A stretch of 64,000 bases of DNA. It comes from a virus. The stretch covers positions 1-64,000 of the IMG/VR virus record IMGVR_UViG_3300032331_002826, one strand, 5' to 3'. A model generated the notes under the pieces. The model saw nothing but the letters and a program-made list of their open reading frames with translations. It was not told where the DNA came from and ran no database searches. Position numbers and translations under genes: made by a program. Positions 1 through 8,020 of this stretch are shown piece after piece. Each line of letters starts with the position of its first letter. Within the stretch, counting starts at the first letter, position 1.

Positions 1-500
1 CCACTTGATCCACTTGAACCACTTGTTCCTGCACTTCCACTTGATCCACTTGAACCACTTGTTCCTGCACTTCCACTTGATCCACTTGAACCACTTGTTC
101 CTGCACTTCCACTTGATCCGCTTGATCCAGCAGTTCCACTTGATCCGCTTGATCCAGCAGTTCCACTTGATCCGCTTGATCCAGCACTTCCACTTGAACC
201 CGATGTGCCACTTGATCCGCTTGATCCGCTTGTACCAGCACTTCCGCTTGTTCCAGCTGCACCCGGATCTCCTTGCACACCACTTGTACCAGCACTTCCA
301 CTTGATCCACTTGATCCACTTGTACCAGCAGTTCCACTTGAACCACTTGTACCAGAACTTCCACTTGTACCACTTGATCCGCTTGTACCAGCACTTCCAC
401 TTGAACCACTTGTTCCAGCACTACCACTTGATCCACTTGATCCTGATGTTCCACTTGAACCGCTTGTACCAGCACTTCCACTTGATCCGCTATTGCCTGA
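1..500 (-). repeat. Tandem Gly-Ser-rich coding repeats (collagen-like)
   Basis: Three perfect 36-base units lie at 1-36, 37-72 and 73-108, followed by three 27-base units from 109 to about 189 and then mixed units to about 500. Read on the minus strand in the frame of the gene starting at 737 they encode Gly-X-Y triplets such as GSS, GSA and GTS. The repeat is coding and continues past the window edge. Confidence 0.9.
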
Positions 501-737
501 TGTGCCACTAGCATTGAACACTGTCCAATTGATTAGATCGTTATCGAGTGTATATGCGAGAGCAGTTGTGGTCACAAAAACCATCATACCTGTAATACGA
601 CGGTCGGTTGTGATAGCATCTCTTTCAACGATGGTATCTACTTGTTGGTATCCACCTTTACCCAAATTTGAAAAATGTGTTGGGTATGTATCGGTTGGTG
701 CCGTTGTAGAGATATAATCTGTTACTGGAATTGGCAT
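1..737 (-). CDS. Collagen-like tail fibre/appendage protein, C-terminus outside window
   Basis: This is the N-terminal 245 codons of a gene that runs off the left edge; no stop is reached. The start is ATG at 735-737 (MPIPVTDYISTT). About 80 non-repetitive residues include a basic stretch (ITTDRRITGMMVFV) and a segment LAYTLDNDLINWTVF, of the type seen at the N-termini of phage fibre and structural proteins. The rest is an uninterrupted Gly-X-Y array (GSSGSAGTSGSS type), which in phage fibres forms collagen-like triple-helical shafts. The Ser/Thr-rich, Pro-poor triplets are typical of phage rather than animal collagen. A trimeric fibre is inferred; the adhesin tip, if any, lies outside the window. 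The next gene starts 10 bases away and is also fibre-like. Confidence 0.8.
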   Translation of the reverse strand, partial: MPIPVTDYISTTAPTDTYPTHFSNLGKGGYQQVDTIVERDAITTDRRITGMMVFVTTTALAYTLDNDLINWTVFNASGTSGNSGSSGSAGTSGSSGTSGSSGSSGSAGTSGSSGSAGTSGSSGTSGSSGTSGSSGTAGTSGSSGSSGSAGTSGVQGDPGAAGTSGSAGTSGSSGSSGTSGSSGSAGSSGSSGTAGSSGSSGTAGSSGSSGSAGTSGSSGSSGSAGTSGSSGSSGSAGTSGSSGSS

Positions 738-746
738 AAAAATGGT

Positions 747-1718
747 TTAAGATGCTTGAATATTAATTGCTCCGCCTAATTTATTTAATGATCTATGTAC
801 GTTATAATTAGTAACAACGCCATAATAATTTGTAACTGATACGACGGTCATTGGCGACATAGCAACGTTCAACAATGTAGCTGTATCTTTAAATGTTGTT
901 AATGTTCCAAACGATGACGGATATGTGATATATTTGTATTTTTGGATATCAGCAATAAAAGCATAAGTATGTGCAGCGGTATTTGACAAGTCTGATGCTC
1001 TTAAAGAAGATATATCTGTATCTGTTAGTGAACCGGATACATGTTCACCGTAGTAGATTCTCCAATACCAATCCACCGTATATGTTTTTGACAATGATCC
1101 GGTGTGAGTATCTTGAGCATATATAGACCATATATGTGAAGAATCTGTAAGATACTGTATGGATGAGATTGAAATATTTTCGGATCCGTCGTTTGCAAGA
1201 CCTGTAGCAAGAATGATTGAATCGGTAGAATCTTCTATAGATACAGAATTTGGAACGATGTTTGATGAATTTGTAGTAGTCCAAGTAAATGTTTTAGACC
1301 CGGCGGAAATTGTATATCCAACTTCTACTGGAGATGATTCATTTAGACTAAAAGATGAAAAGGATGGTACTTGATAAGGATACAGCAATGCGTCAAACAT
1401 TGCAGTAAGAGGTACGTTATTAAACGTTGTACCCGCTTGAATTCCCCCAAGGGTTTGAGGTACAGGTGTTGGATTGGTGTAAAATCCTACTCCAACAGGG
1501 CCAGGAACGCTTCTGAACGATCCACTTTCAAATACTATAACATCGTAAGTGCTAGTTACAGCAGGAGTCTGAAACAACGATGACGTTACAACTCCTGTTG
1601 CGTCGGTGTGAATTAACAGCGACGATCCAGATATTTCAACCACTTCGTAGAATTCTTGAACATTCTGACGAAACTGCTTGAATATAAACGAGTTTATTTG
1701 TGGATCATAGCTTCCCAT
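747..1718 (-). CDS. Putative tail fibre/structural protein, 323 aa
   Basis: A 323-residue beta-rich, Ser/Thr-rich protein with few charged residues. The N-terminal third reads SGSSLLIHTDATGVVT and VIVFESGSFRSV. The middle holds the segment LGGIQAGTTFNNVPLTAMFD followed by LLYPYQVPSF, a module I know from tail-fibre and surface structural proteins of marine phages. An Ig-like stretch follows. There is no signal peptide or catalytic motif. It is the first gene after a terminator and a TATTTATA motif, so it probably starts a late fibre operon that continues into the collagen-like gene. The role in host contact is inferred from composition and position. Confidence 0.6.
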   Translation of the reverse strand: MGSYDPQINSFIFKQFRQNVQEFYEVVEISGSSLLIHTDATGVVTSSLFQTPAVTSTYDVIVFESGSFRSVPGPVGVGFYTNPTPVPQTLGGIQAGTTFNNVPLTAMFDALLYPYQVPSFSSFSLNESSPVEVGYTISAGSKTFTWTTTNSSNIVPNSVSIEDSTDSIILATGLANDGSENISISSIQYLTDSSHIWSIYAQDTHTGSLSKTYTVDWYWRIYYGEHVSGSLTDTDISSLRASDLSNTAAHTYAFIADIQKYKYITYPSSFGTLTTFKDTATLLNVAMSPMTVVSVTNYYGVVTNYNVHRSLNKLGGAINIQAS

Positions 1719-1739
1719 AATGGATCATTTGACTATTGG

Positions 1740-1747
1740 TATAAATA
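1740..1747 (-). promoter_or_regulatory. Candidate late promoter TATTTATA
   Basis: The octamer TATTTATA on the minus strand lies 21 bases before the ATG at 1718 and just after the terminator at 1766-1799. The same octamer recurs before at least seven other genes in the window. Confidence 0.45.
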
Positions 1748-1765
1748 TAGGATCAATACCAAAGA

Positions 1766-1799
1766 AAATAAAAAACCGCTGATATTACCGTATCAGCGG
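1766..1799 (-). terminator. Intrinsic terminator
   Basis: A 9-bp stem (1776-1784 with 1791-1799, CCGCTGATA type) is followed on the minus strand by a T-rich run (TTTTTTATTTTC). It ends the operon whose last gene is 1830-2102. Confidence 0.85.
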
Positions 1800-1829
1800 C
1801 GATTATTTAAAAATCTAAATTATATGAGG

Positions 1830-2102
1830 TTAAGATGGACTAAATGTACCATCTCTGATATTCAGAGAACCGTTGCCGTATTTCTTGGTCAACTTGTTCA
1901 TCAACTCTTCTTCGGTTTGTTGAAGTTGAATATATTCGGTTCTATGTTTTTCTTGTTCCTTCTTTAAAAGGTCAAGTCTTTCTTGCAATTCAATGGTTTC
2001 AAGATGAATTTGTCCAAATTTGACCAACTTGTCTTGAAACTTACCTTGAATATATCGTAGATCTTTTACTTCTTCGTCTGTGAATTTGATTGGTTCTGGC
2101 AT
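1830..2102 (-). CDS. Small coiled-coil phage protein, 90 aa
   Basis: A 90-residue, highly charged protein. Residues about 8-75 show heptad-like spacing of Leu/Ile (LDLLKKEQEKH, LQQTEEELMNKL), so a long coiled coil is likely. No membrane segment or enzyme motif is present. It is the last gene of the operon carrying the neck genes and is followed by a terminator. I recognise this only as a short coiled-coil protein of the kind often found near T4-type neck genes; its function is not known to me. A structural or chaperone role is possible but unsupported. Confidence 0.6.
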   Translation of the reverse strand: MPEPIKFTDEEVKDLRYIQGKFQDKLVKFGQIHLETIELQERLDLLKKEQEKHRTEYIQLQQTEEELMNKLTKKYGNGSLNIRDGTFSPS

Positions 2103-2154
2103 AACAATATAATGTGTTCATTGATACATAGGAGATCAATCAACTAATTAACTG

Positions 2155-3123
2155 TTATAAATTAGTGACTGGTGGATAAACTACAGGTGCATCTTTAGCA
2201 TCAATAACTGGAAGGACTAAATTATCTCCATCTTGTTTTAATGGATTGATATAAGAATAAGGATATGGTTTGTGATATGACGTTTTAGTCAAATCAGCAT
2301 TGACTTTATCAAGGGTTTGTCCATCAACTATTTCACCCGTGACAATAACTTTTCTAGGTGTGAAGCTCTTGGTTGTGGTGAGTTTTTTATTTTCAAATGA
2401 ATCATTCAACAAATATGCTTGTACCGTCATGTTAAATGTGGTACGAACCATACGATCTTTTCCTGACTGTACCTCAGTATTGTTGCTATAATCGTTGATA
2501 TAGACTCTAAACTTAAATCTTGTTGGATCGCCCCAATATTCTTCTGTTGCCCAATTGATTTTTTCAATCAACGAGTTCATTTGTTCGACGTACTCCGTCC
2601 ACAACATAAACTCATAAGTGAGTGTTACGTGATCGGGCAGAGTAACATTCATTACTTGTGATGTAGGAGCGGTCTTCTTTGTGAGAATGGAAAATCTATC
2701 GTATACGTTCTTTTGATCGTATTTTCTCAACACTTGAACATTCAAATGACGATTAAACGTTGCAAGACTTTCATTTTTTGCAACCGTATTTCGTTTGAAC
2801 ATTATGGCTGGAAGTTGTAATTTTCCATTGTTATCACGAATACCACCATCATATTGAATAGCTTTCCATCTTTCAGGATTTCCGTAAAGGATTGGTACTT
2901 TGATATTGTCTCCGTTATCAACCACTGTAGGATTGATAGTGTTGTCCAAATGATCTACAATTGCAGAGTCAATATCAAGAAGAGTAACCGTGAAATTTTT
3001 CAAGTCATCGGTGTCTCTGCGAACCTGAAACTCCCTATGCACATCAGTTTTCTTATCAGCGACATGATCGCTGTTATTTTGCTGATTTGGAGCTGGATTA
3101 TTTGGATTACCTTTCCATGCCAT
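2155..3123 (-). CDS. 15: Probable gp15-like tail terminator / sheath stabiliser
   Basis: A 322-residue protein directly downstream of the gp14-like gene. The N-terminus (about 30 residues) is Asn/Pro-rich and probably disordered. The central part contains LTYEFMLWTEYVEQMNSLIE (residues about 168-187), a pattern I associate with the T4 gp15 family, which caps the tail tube and sheath and joins the tail to the head neck. Gene order 13-14-15 matches T4, and that order is the main support. The length is somewhat greater than T4 gp15 (272). The C-terminal tail is Pro-rich. An alternative is another neck or tail-completion protein. Confidence 0.6.
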   Translation of the reverse strand: MAWKGNPNNPAPNQQNNSDHVADKKTDVHREFQVRRDTDDLKNFTVTLLDIDSAIVDHLDNTINPTVVDNGDNIKVPILYGNPERWKAIQYDGGIRDNNGKLQLPAIMFKRNTVAKNESLATFNRHLNVQVLRKYDQKNVYDRFSILTKKTAPTSQVMNVTLPDHVTLTYEFMLWTEYVEQMNSLIEKINWATEEYWGDPTRFKFRVYINDYSNNTEVQSGKDRMVRTTFNMTVQAYLLNDSFENKKLTTTKSFTPRKVIVTGEIVDGQTLDKVNADLTKTSYHKPYPYSYINPLKQDGDNLVLPVIDAKDAPVVYPPVTNL

Positions 3124-3132
3124 AGGTTGTAA

Positions 3133-3600
3133 TTATCGTTGAAAAATGTTAAGCTTGGATAGACGAGAGTAGTGAGTGTTACAGATAAAGCTGTGACTCT
3201 TTGTATCTTGTCCGCCCAAAAATTGTTCTTGAACCACATTGTCAATTTCGTGATAACGATCATTGAAAAAAACAATGTCTCCGATTTGAGGAAAGAAGTT
3301 CACTTGTTGACACATCTTTTCTCTGAATTTGAATACCACCGATTGATCACGATCAGGACCAAATCCTTCGTCTTCCCCTGTAATATCACCACGATCAATA
3401 AGTGCGCTCAAGTCAATGCCGGGATAAAAGGTCTTACCTTCAGTAGGAGCAGATTCTCCATACATGTTTACTCTCGTTTCCGATGCAGCGATCTTAAACA
3501 CAGTCACAAGCGTTTCAATGATATCACCCATCAATTCAGCATTGATAGAATTGATCAGACGAATATCACGTTCACTAAAATATCTTCCTCTTAATCCCAT
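3133..3600 (-). CDS. 14: Probable gp14-like neck protein
   Basis: A 155-residue protein beginning MGLRGRYFSERDIRLINSIN. The pattern of an N-terminal helix, then a segment with VNMYGESAPTEGKTFYPGID and an acidic loop, resembles short homologues of T4 gp14, which helps seal the filled head and accept the tail. It lies 3 bases downstream of the gp13-like gene and 9 bases upstream of the gp15-like gene, so the three are co-transcribed. It is shorter than T4 gp14 (256). The assignment rests on order and weak pattern similarity. Confidence 0.55.
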   Translation of the reverse strand: MGLRGRYFSERDIRLINSINAELMGDIIETLVTVFKIAASETRVNMYGESAPTEGKTFYPGIDLSALIDRGDITGEDEGFGPDRDQSVVFKFREKMCQQVNFFPQIGDIVFFNDRYHEIDNVVQEQFLGGQDTKSHSFICNTHYSRLSKLNIFQR

Positions 3601-3603
3601 AAA

Positions 3604-4773
3604 TTATCCTATGTAAATAAACATTGGAACTTTGCGAAGAATTTCCTGATTCTTTTCCGCTTTATTGGCTTGTTGTTCGATGAGATTAGCACCGAGAGTT
3701 GCCTCCAACATCTCTCTCAATTGTGACATTAAGGCTTCTTTTTCTGCTGATGCTTCACTTCTTAGTTCAGCACCATCAAGAGTAACCTCTCCGCCTGGAA
3801 TTGGAATCGTACTATATTTTTGACGAATTGCTCCAAGCACTTCCTTACAAAGTGCCAAGAAATATTTTCGTATCCATTGACGTCCAGGTCCATTGATCGT
3901 ATTGTACCTCAAGTTATCATATGGAACATTACTATAGTCAGAGACTTTATCATAATTATCCCCCGGCGTAAAAATATCTGCTTGTTTATCACTATCCAAA
4001 CTGTATTCAAAATACACTTTGTAATTACTATTAGGAATAGGAAACAACCTCAATTTGTTGTTGACTAGTTCAAACGAATATGCACTCTTACGAACCATAT
4101 CATTAAACTCAATTGCTTGACCACGAAGCAAATCTTCAAAAATTGGAGTCATCAAAAATTGAACAGCAGGACTATATCCAGCAAATCCCATTTCGTTCAA
4201 TACGTTGCTGTAACTCATACCCGTCATACTGAATGGATCATAGATACGGGCCATTGCCGGAGATTGATAGTGGAATACTCTTTTTACTTCCAATCGATTT
4301 CCAGATCCCGATGCTTGATCATAAAGACATTGTAGATCGTAATTTTGTTGACCTGCAATGACATCAACGTGACCTTTCTTCCAATCAACATTTCCACCAA
4401 CACCAACTTCTGAACCATATGCTCTTGAAAGATTTATTACATATGGCAGAGGACTACCCGTTACTGCTTTTCCTGAAGCATCTTTGTTTGCAGGAGTTCC
4501 CAACAAATTCAACATGTTATTACGAATGTTGAATTGATTAACTTGAGAACTATATTCGTTTACTGCTTCTTCAAAAGCAGCATAAAAATTAAGGTCGATG
4601 AGTTCAATATCTTCGATTGGATAACCAAGACGAATAGCTGCCCATACAGCACTGCTGCTACAATCCGATGTGAACTTTTTATCATCATCGTAAAACCCAA
4701 ATGGGGTTCTGCCTGGAACTGCACTGCCGCTTCCAGGCCATCTCACTCTGTCTTGATCAAGATTTGCACTCAT
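3604..4773 (-). CDS. 13: Probable gp13-like neck / head completion protein
   Basis: A 389-residue protein. The region AVWAAIRLGYPIEDIELIDL followed by NFYAAFEEAVNEYSSQVNQF matches what I know of gp13-family neck proteins in marine T4-like phages. The C-terminus carries an acidic helix and QQANKAEKNQEILRKVPMFI. The likely role is head completion after DNA packaging, at the portal vertex, with gp14 and gp15. ATG at 4773 is chosen because the start of the next upstream gene's stop codon and a TATTTATA motif lie immediately before it. No SD sequence is obvious. Confidence 0.65.
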   Translation of the reverse strand: MSANLDQDRVRWPGSGSAVPGRTPFGFYDDDKKFTSDCSSSAVWAAIRLGYPIEDIELIDLNFYAAFEEAVNEYSSQVNQFNIRNNMLNLLGTPANKDASGKAVTGSPLPYVINLSRAYGSEVGVGGNVDWKKGHVDVIAGQQNYDLQCLYDQASGSGNRLEVKRVFHYQSPAMARIYDPFSMTGMSYSNVLNEMGFAGYSPAVQFLMTPIFEDLLRGQAIEFNDMVRKSAYSFELVNNKLRLFPIPNSNYKVYFEYSLDSDKQADIFTPGDNYDKVSDYSNVPYDNLRYNTINGPGRQWIRKYFLALCKEVLGAIRQKYSTIPIPGGEVTLDGAELRSEASAEKEALMSQLREMLEATLGANLIEQQANKAEKNQEILRKVPMFIYIG

Positions 4774-4777
4774 GGTT

Positions 4778-4785
4778 TATAAATA
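4778..4785 (-). promoter_or_regulatory. TATTTATA motif before the gp13-like gene
   Basis: The motif abuts the TGA of the upstream gene and lies only 4 bases before ATG 4773. If it is a -10 element the start of transcription would be at or inside the coding sequence, so its role here is uncertain. Confidence 0.25.
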
Positions 4786-5058
4786 TCACGTCGATTTGGT
4801 TATCTTCACTATAAGTTTGTCATTGCCTTTTATAATCCTATGGTATGTCTCTTTAGGAACAAAGAAACTGCCTGTCATTACAACAGGCAGTTCGTTGTCC
4901 ATTTGAAATTCCCAACCGTCGTTTTGAAGGACTTCAACTATACGATCTTCACGATCTTTGTGCCATTCTAACTCATGACTATCAACCGTTTTATCAAATT
5001 CTCGTATATATTTGTTTCCTCCAAGATGTTTTTCTTCAAAAGGAAATGACATAACCAT
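4786..5058 (-). CDS. Hypothetical protein, 90 aa
   Basis: A 90-residue acidic protein (MVMSFPFEEKHLGGNKYIRE). It has mixed alpha/beta character with a patch VVMTGSFFVPKETYHRII and no recognised motif. A second ATG two codons in (MSFPF) could also be the start. It sits 5 bases downstream of the GP88-family gene and 12 bases upstream of the gp13-like gene, so it is part of the same operon. The function is not recognised. Confidence 0.6.
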   Translation of the reverse strand: MVMSFPFEEKHLGGNKYIREFDKTVDSHELEWHKDREDRIVEVLQNDGWEFQMDNELPVVMTGSFFVPKETYHRIIKGNDKLIVKITKST

Positions 5059-5063
5059 ATTTT

Positions 5064-6197
5064 TCAGTGGAATGTCAAGAAGTTGTATCTGACATCCTTT
5101 CGTTGAGCTGGTCTATCACTGTCACCGCCTGGCAACGTAATAATAGAAAACTCGCCTGGATTTCCTTCTACAGATGGAAGTTCGTCGGTATACTTCAACG
5201 AATCAAACGTGAGAGCATCAAATTCAGAATCAGTATGATACTTGTCATAGATTCTCTTCTTCAATTCATTTCTGCCATTCACAGGATCAGCAAACTTTGA
5301 CTTGCCGGATTCATCTTTTTCGTATCCACGTCCTTTGGTTGGTCTGAATATACCAGCAAACACTTCCTTTGGAACAATTACCGATTTCTTTTTTGCATCA
5401 GGCAAAGATTGAGTTCCACCTACAGAGTGAGTAACAACAAATCCAAGAAGTTCAGCAATATTTACAATACCTGACATTTTGGTGTAAAAATATGAGTTTA
5501 CTTTGTATCCGTTCTCCCATAGTTTTTTAGTAACTTTAACCGCAGAGTCAAAATATCGTTGAGCAAAAAAGTCGCCAGCATCATTCCAACGAATACTCAA
5601 TATGTTATCTTCTCTCTTTGCTTTGAAAGCATACAATTCAGCTTCTGAATATGCTTGTTTGACATATGAGTCTGGATCTTGAAGTATTTGTTGAAGACGT
5701 TGTGCCAACTTGATATTCTTTCCATCATTCATGATGTAGAAGCCTTGTAGAGCGTAACAATCCAACGCACACGATCCTGCTGCTGGACATGTGTTAACCA
5801 CCTTGAATGGTTTTTCAGCATCATCCTTGTCATAAACAAATCCACGAAGAGCAGGAATGCCTGTATTGATTGTCAAAATTCCCTGACCCGATGAGTGTTT
5901 TGATTTTTCTCCTTCGTCAAAAATAGTTTTAGGCGGAGTGGTCAACAACTTGGCAAATGCTGGAATATCAATTTCACTTGTACCAAGTTTCAATTTGATG
6001 TTTCCTTTGGAAATGCGTGGCATTCCGAGAGATGCTTTTCCCCCAACAGAAACTCTTTTTAGTTCACTGTTGAAAAAACCTACTACCTGATCCATCGTCA
6101 TACATCTAGTAATTTTTGCATCACCTAGATCGGGAGATGACCAGTCGATTTCGTTAATCACTTCTTTGATTAGACTTTTTAATTCTGTGAGCTTCAT
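5064..6197 (-). CDS. GP88-family protein with N-terminal prohead-targeting-like peptide
   Basis: A 377-residue protein. Residues 137-150 (CPAAGSCALDCYAL) form the cysteine cluster C137/C143/C147 that I associate with the phage gene-product-88 family. A second family-like patch is LSIRWNDAGDFFAQRYF (about 200-216). The biochemical role of that family is unknown to me. The N-terminus MKLTELKSLIKEVINE resembles the short amphipathic peptides that T4 gp21 removes from head proteins (consensus hydrophobic-x-x-E before the cut), so packaging inside the head is a reasonable inference. It is co-transcribed with neck genes. Confidence 0.6.
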   Translation of the reverse strand: MKLTELKSLIKEVINEIDWSSPDLGDAKITRCMTMDQVVGFFNSELKRVSVGGKASLGMPRISKGNIKLKLGTSEIDIPAFAKLLTTPPKTIFDEGEKSKHSSGQGILTINTGIPALRGFVYDKDDAEKPFKVVNTCPAAGSCALDCYALQGFYIMNDGKNIKLAQRLQQILQDPDSYVKQAYSEAELYAFKAKREDNILSIRWNDAGDFFAQRYFDSAVKVTKKLWENGYKVNSYFYTKMSGIVNIAELLGFVVTHSVGGTQSLPDAKKKSVIVPKEVFAGIFRPTKGRGYEKDESGKSKFADPVNGRNELKKRIYDKYHTDSEFDALTFDSLKYTDELPSVEGNPGEFSIITLPGGDSDRPAQRKDVRYNFLTFH

Positions 6198-6201
6198 AGT
6201 T

Positions 6202-6714
6202 TTAGAAATTTACGTAAAATGAACATTGTGGACCGCTATATTTGAATCCTGTAATAGGAACTTTGATTTTTAATCCTTCACGAATATGTGAAAAACTTCC
6301 CTTCTTAACATAAGCAAGAGTCATGTGGGGATGATAGTCTGGATACGAATCCTCATTTGGATACTTATCACATCTATTTCGAATCTCCATAAGTTGATCA
6401 TTCTTTTCAACGTCGAATTTTACCACGTCATATTTTTCGTTGTTGAATTGAGTCAATGATTTTAACACCACCTCAAATGGTTTCATGTGTTTCAAAATGC
6501 GTGCAACATCTCGCTTCTGTAAGTCAGGAATAAATCCATACTTAAGAGTAACATGAGGTTCTTCGCTGTATCCATATGTAGGATCTTCTGGATCCGTGTA
6601 AAGTATCTCAGGGGGAATTACCGTTTTTCCCAATTTGACAATATGGGGTCCGTAAGTAGGACTCACTCTGGCCATCAGACATCCCTTTTCTACAAATCTA
6701 TTTTCGGTCAACAT
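6202..6714 (-). CDS. 2H phosphoesterase superfamily protein (possible Acb1-like nuclease)
   Basis: A 170-residue protein with two H-x-T motifs, H54-V-T56 (PHVTLKY) and H130-M-T132 (HPHMTLAYV), separated by 76 residues. This is the defining pair of 2H phosphoesterases, which act on 2'-5' or 3'-5' linkages and cyclic phosphates. The size and spacing are close to T4 57B/Acb1, the phage enzyme that destroys CBASS cyclic nucleotide signals. tRNA- or ADP-ribose-related cyclic phosphodiesterase activity is an alternative. It lies in a late-type operon just upstream of the GP88-family gene. The family call is firm; the substrate is inference. Confidence 0.75.
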   Translation of the reverse strand: MLTENRFVEKGCLMARVSPTYGPHIVKLGKTVIPPEILYTDPEDPTYGYSEEPHVTLKYGFIPDLQKRDVARILKHMKPFEVVLKSLTQFNNEKYDVVKFDVEKNDQLMEIRNRCDKYPNEDSYPDYHPHMTLAYVKKGSFSHIREGLKIKVPITGFKYSGPQCSFYVNF

Positions 6715-6715
6715 A

Positions 6716-7324
6716 TTACCAATATCTCCCCTTGCTGTGTGTACCTAAACTTTTAATTCGATGACTTCTACAACTCCAATATCCTGCAGTTGTGCGATCT
6801 TTTTTCTGACTACATTTGTGTCTAGCTCTAAAACTCTTTCTACGAGCAGCACTGCTAGCACGGATCCTCATTTTAGGATCTCCAAACGATACCTTCTTTA
6901 TAGTACCCTTCTTGGTTTTAACATATACAGCAAACTTCTTTGCTCCGCCCGAAGTCCTAAAAGGACGATTTAGATGTACGGTACGACCTCGATGTTTGAC
7001 TTCATGGAGATGATCTTCATCTTCTTCCAATGGCGCATCCAAAAATACTTCTCTACCTTCGTATATCGCAGTTTGACCTATGTCACTTTCAATCAAATCA
7101 AGATCATCATCGTTGATTTCGATCAAATCCTTTTCATACAAATCACGAACTTCACTGATAAGTTCAAAATACTTCTCTGAATAAGCACGAAAAACATTTT
7201 CAGTCAAAGACAATCCTTTATCCAAATGAAATTTAAGATCGTTTGAAACAACCGTTGTGACAGTTAATTTCATAGGACTTACGACGTAATCGTCCCCAGC
7301 TAGTAAATTTGCCAGTTTTATCAT
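6716..7324 (-). CDS. Conserved basic phage protein, 202 aa
   Basis: The N-terminal half is acidic (EINDDDLDLIESDIG; LEEDEDHLHEV). The C-terminal half is strongly basic, with KKVSFGDPKMRIR followed by RRKSFRARHKCSQKKDRTT and YWSCRSHRIK. I know the C-terminal module (KFAVYV to YWSCR) from many T4-like phages, often in head-region proteins, but not its function. The conserved Cys/His residues (H-x-C and C) could bind metal. The stop is 1 base before the next gene's ATG, so translation is probably coupled with the 2H phosphoesterase. Confidence 0.65.
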   Translation of the reverse strand: MIKLANLLAGDDYVVSPMKLTVTTVVSNDLKFHLDKGLSLTENVFRAYSEKYFELISEVRDLYEKDLIEINDDDLDLIESDIGQTAIYEGREVFLDAPLEEDEDHLHEVKHRGRTVHLNRPFRTSGGAKKFAVYVKTKKGTIKKVSFGDPKMRIRASSAARRKSFRARHKCSQKKDRTTAGYWSCRSHRIKSLGTHSKGRYW

Positions 7325-7363
7325 GTACTATACATATTAAAAATACTAGCAAACCGTTCACAT

Positions 7364-7918
7364 TTAAGTTTGTCTGTACAAAATTCCAAGTCCGTAACCA
7401 TCTTTTATGTTGAAATAGTTCATATTGAACTTTGCTGAAATGTCTATACAAACTTTATCTATATTTTCACACGAATATGTGTTGGGAAGAATAACCACGT
7501 TAGAATGTTGCACCGACCACTCAGTACACTCATATACATCAGTAGGATGATCTCCCAGATCTACGTGAATCAAATCAAACATTCTAGTTTCAGATTTGAT
7601 ATACTCAATGTAAGATTTTCTTACCAAATCAACATTGGTATTATTGAACTTTTTACATGCAGTTTCGTAAATCATGTATTTTTGTTCTTGACTAATTCTA
7701 TCACTGATATACGAATCCACACCAACAACATGGTTGAATAACTTTGATAAAACATCTGTGCTATATCCTGACCCCACTCCGAATTCCAATGCCGAATTTC
7801 TTGTTACTTTGAATACATCGACTATTGAAAGCATGTAATTCTCAAATCCTCTCCAATCGGATACAACCTCTTTTATTTTGTATGGCCATTTTCTAATAGG
7901 CAAATAGATCTTATTCAT
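7364..7918 (-). CDS. Class I SAM-dependent methyltransferase-like protein
   Basis: The segment SALEFGVGSGYSTDVLSKLF followed by VVGVDSYI is a glycine-rich SAM-binding motif I with an acidic residue at the end of strand 2. VDLVRKSYIEYIKSE and DLIHVDLGDHPTDVYE follow. This resembles the methyltransferase-24 / macrocin O-methyltransferase type, acting on small molecules or sugars. The reading frame is open to a TTG at 7936, but ATG at 7918 (MNKIYLPIRKWPYKI) is the likelier start, giving 184 residues. It is the first gene after the major capsid terminator. Confidence 0.65.
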   Translation of the reverse strand: MNKIYLPIRKWPYKIKEVVSDWRGFENYMLSIVDVFKVTRNSALEFGVGSGYSTDVLSKLFNHVVGVDSYISDRISQEQKYMIYETACKKFNNTNVDLVRKSYIEYIKSETRMFDLIHVDLGDHPTDVYECTEWSVQHSNVVILPNTYSCENIDKVCIDISAKFNMNYFNIKDGYGLGILYRQT

Positions 7919-7955
7919 GATATAACACTTTGTCAAATAAGTAGTATTGCCACAA

Positions 7956-7983
7956 ACAAAAACCCCGCTCCGAAGAGCGGGGT
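7956..7983 (-). terminator. Intrinsic terminator downstream of the major capsid gene
   Basis: An 8-bp GC-rich stem (7963-7970 with 7975-7982, CCCCGCTC) with a TTCG loop on the minus strand is followed by TTTTTG. This is a very strong terminator, typical after a highly expressed capsid gene. Confidence 0.92.
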
Positions 7984-8020
7984 TTGATTTAATCGGTTGA
8001 TCCGACTACAACAATCAAGA

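Noticed and set aside
1-500. Regular short repeats as a possible CRISPR array
   Set aside because: Units are adjacent without unique spacers and translate as Gly-X-Y triplets in one open frame; this is a coding collagen-like repeat.
5-717. Plus-strand open frames over the left repeat region
   Set aside because: They are mirror frames of the collagen-like minus-strand gene and consist of the complementary repeat only.
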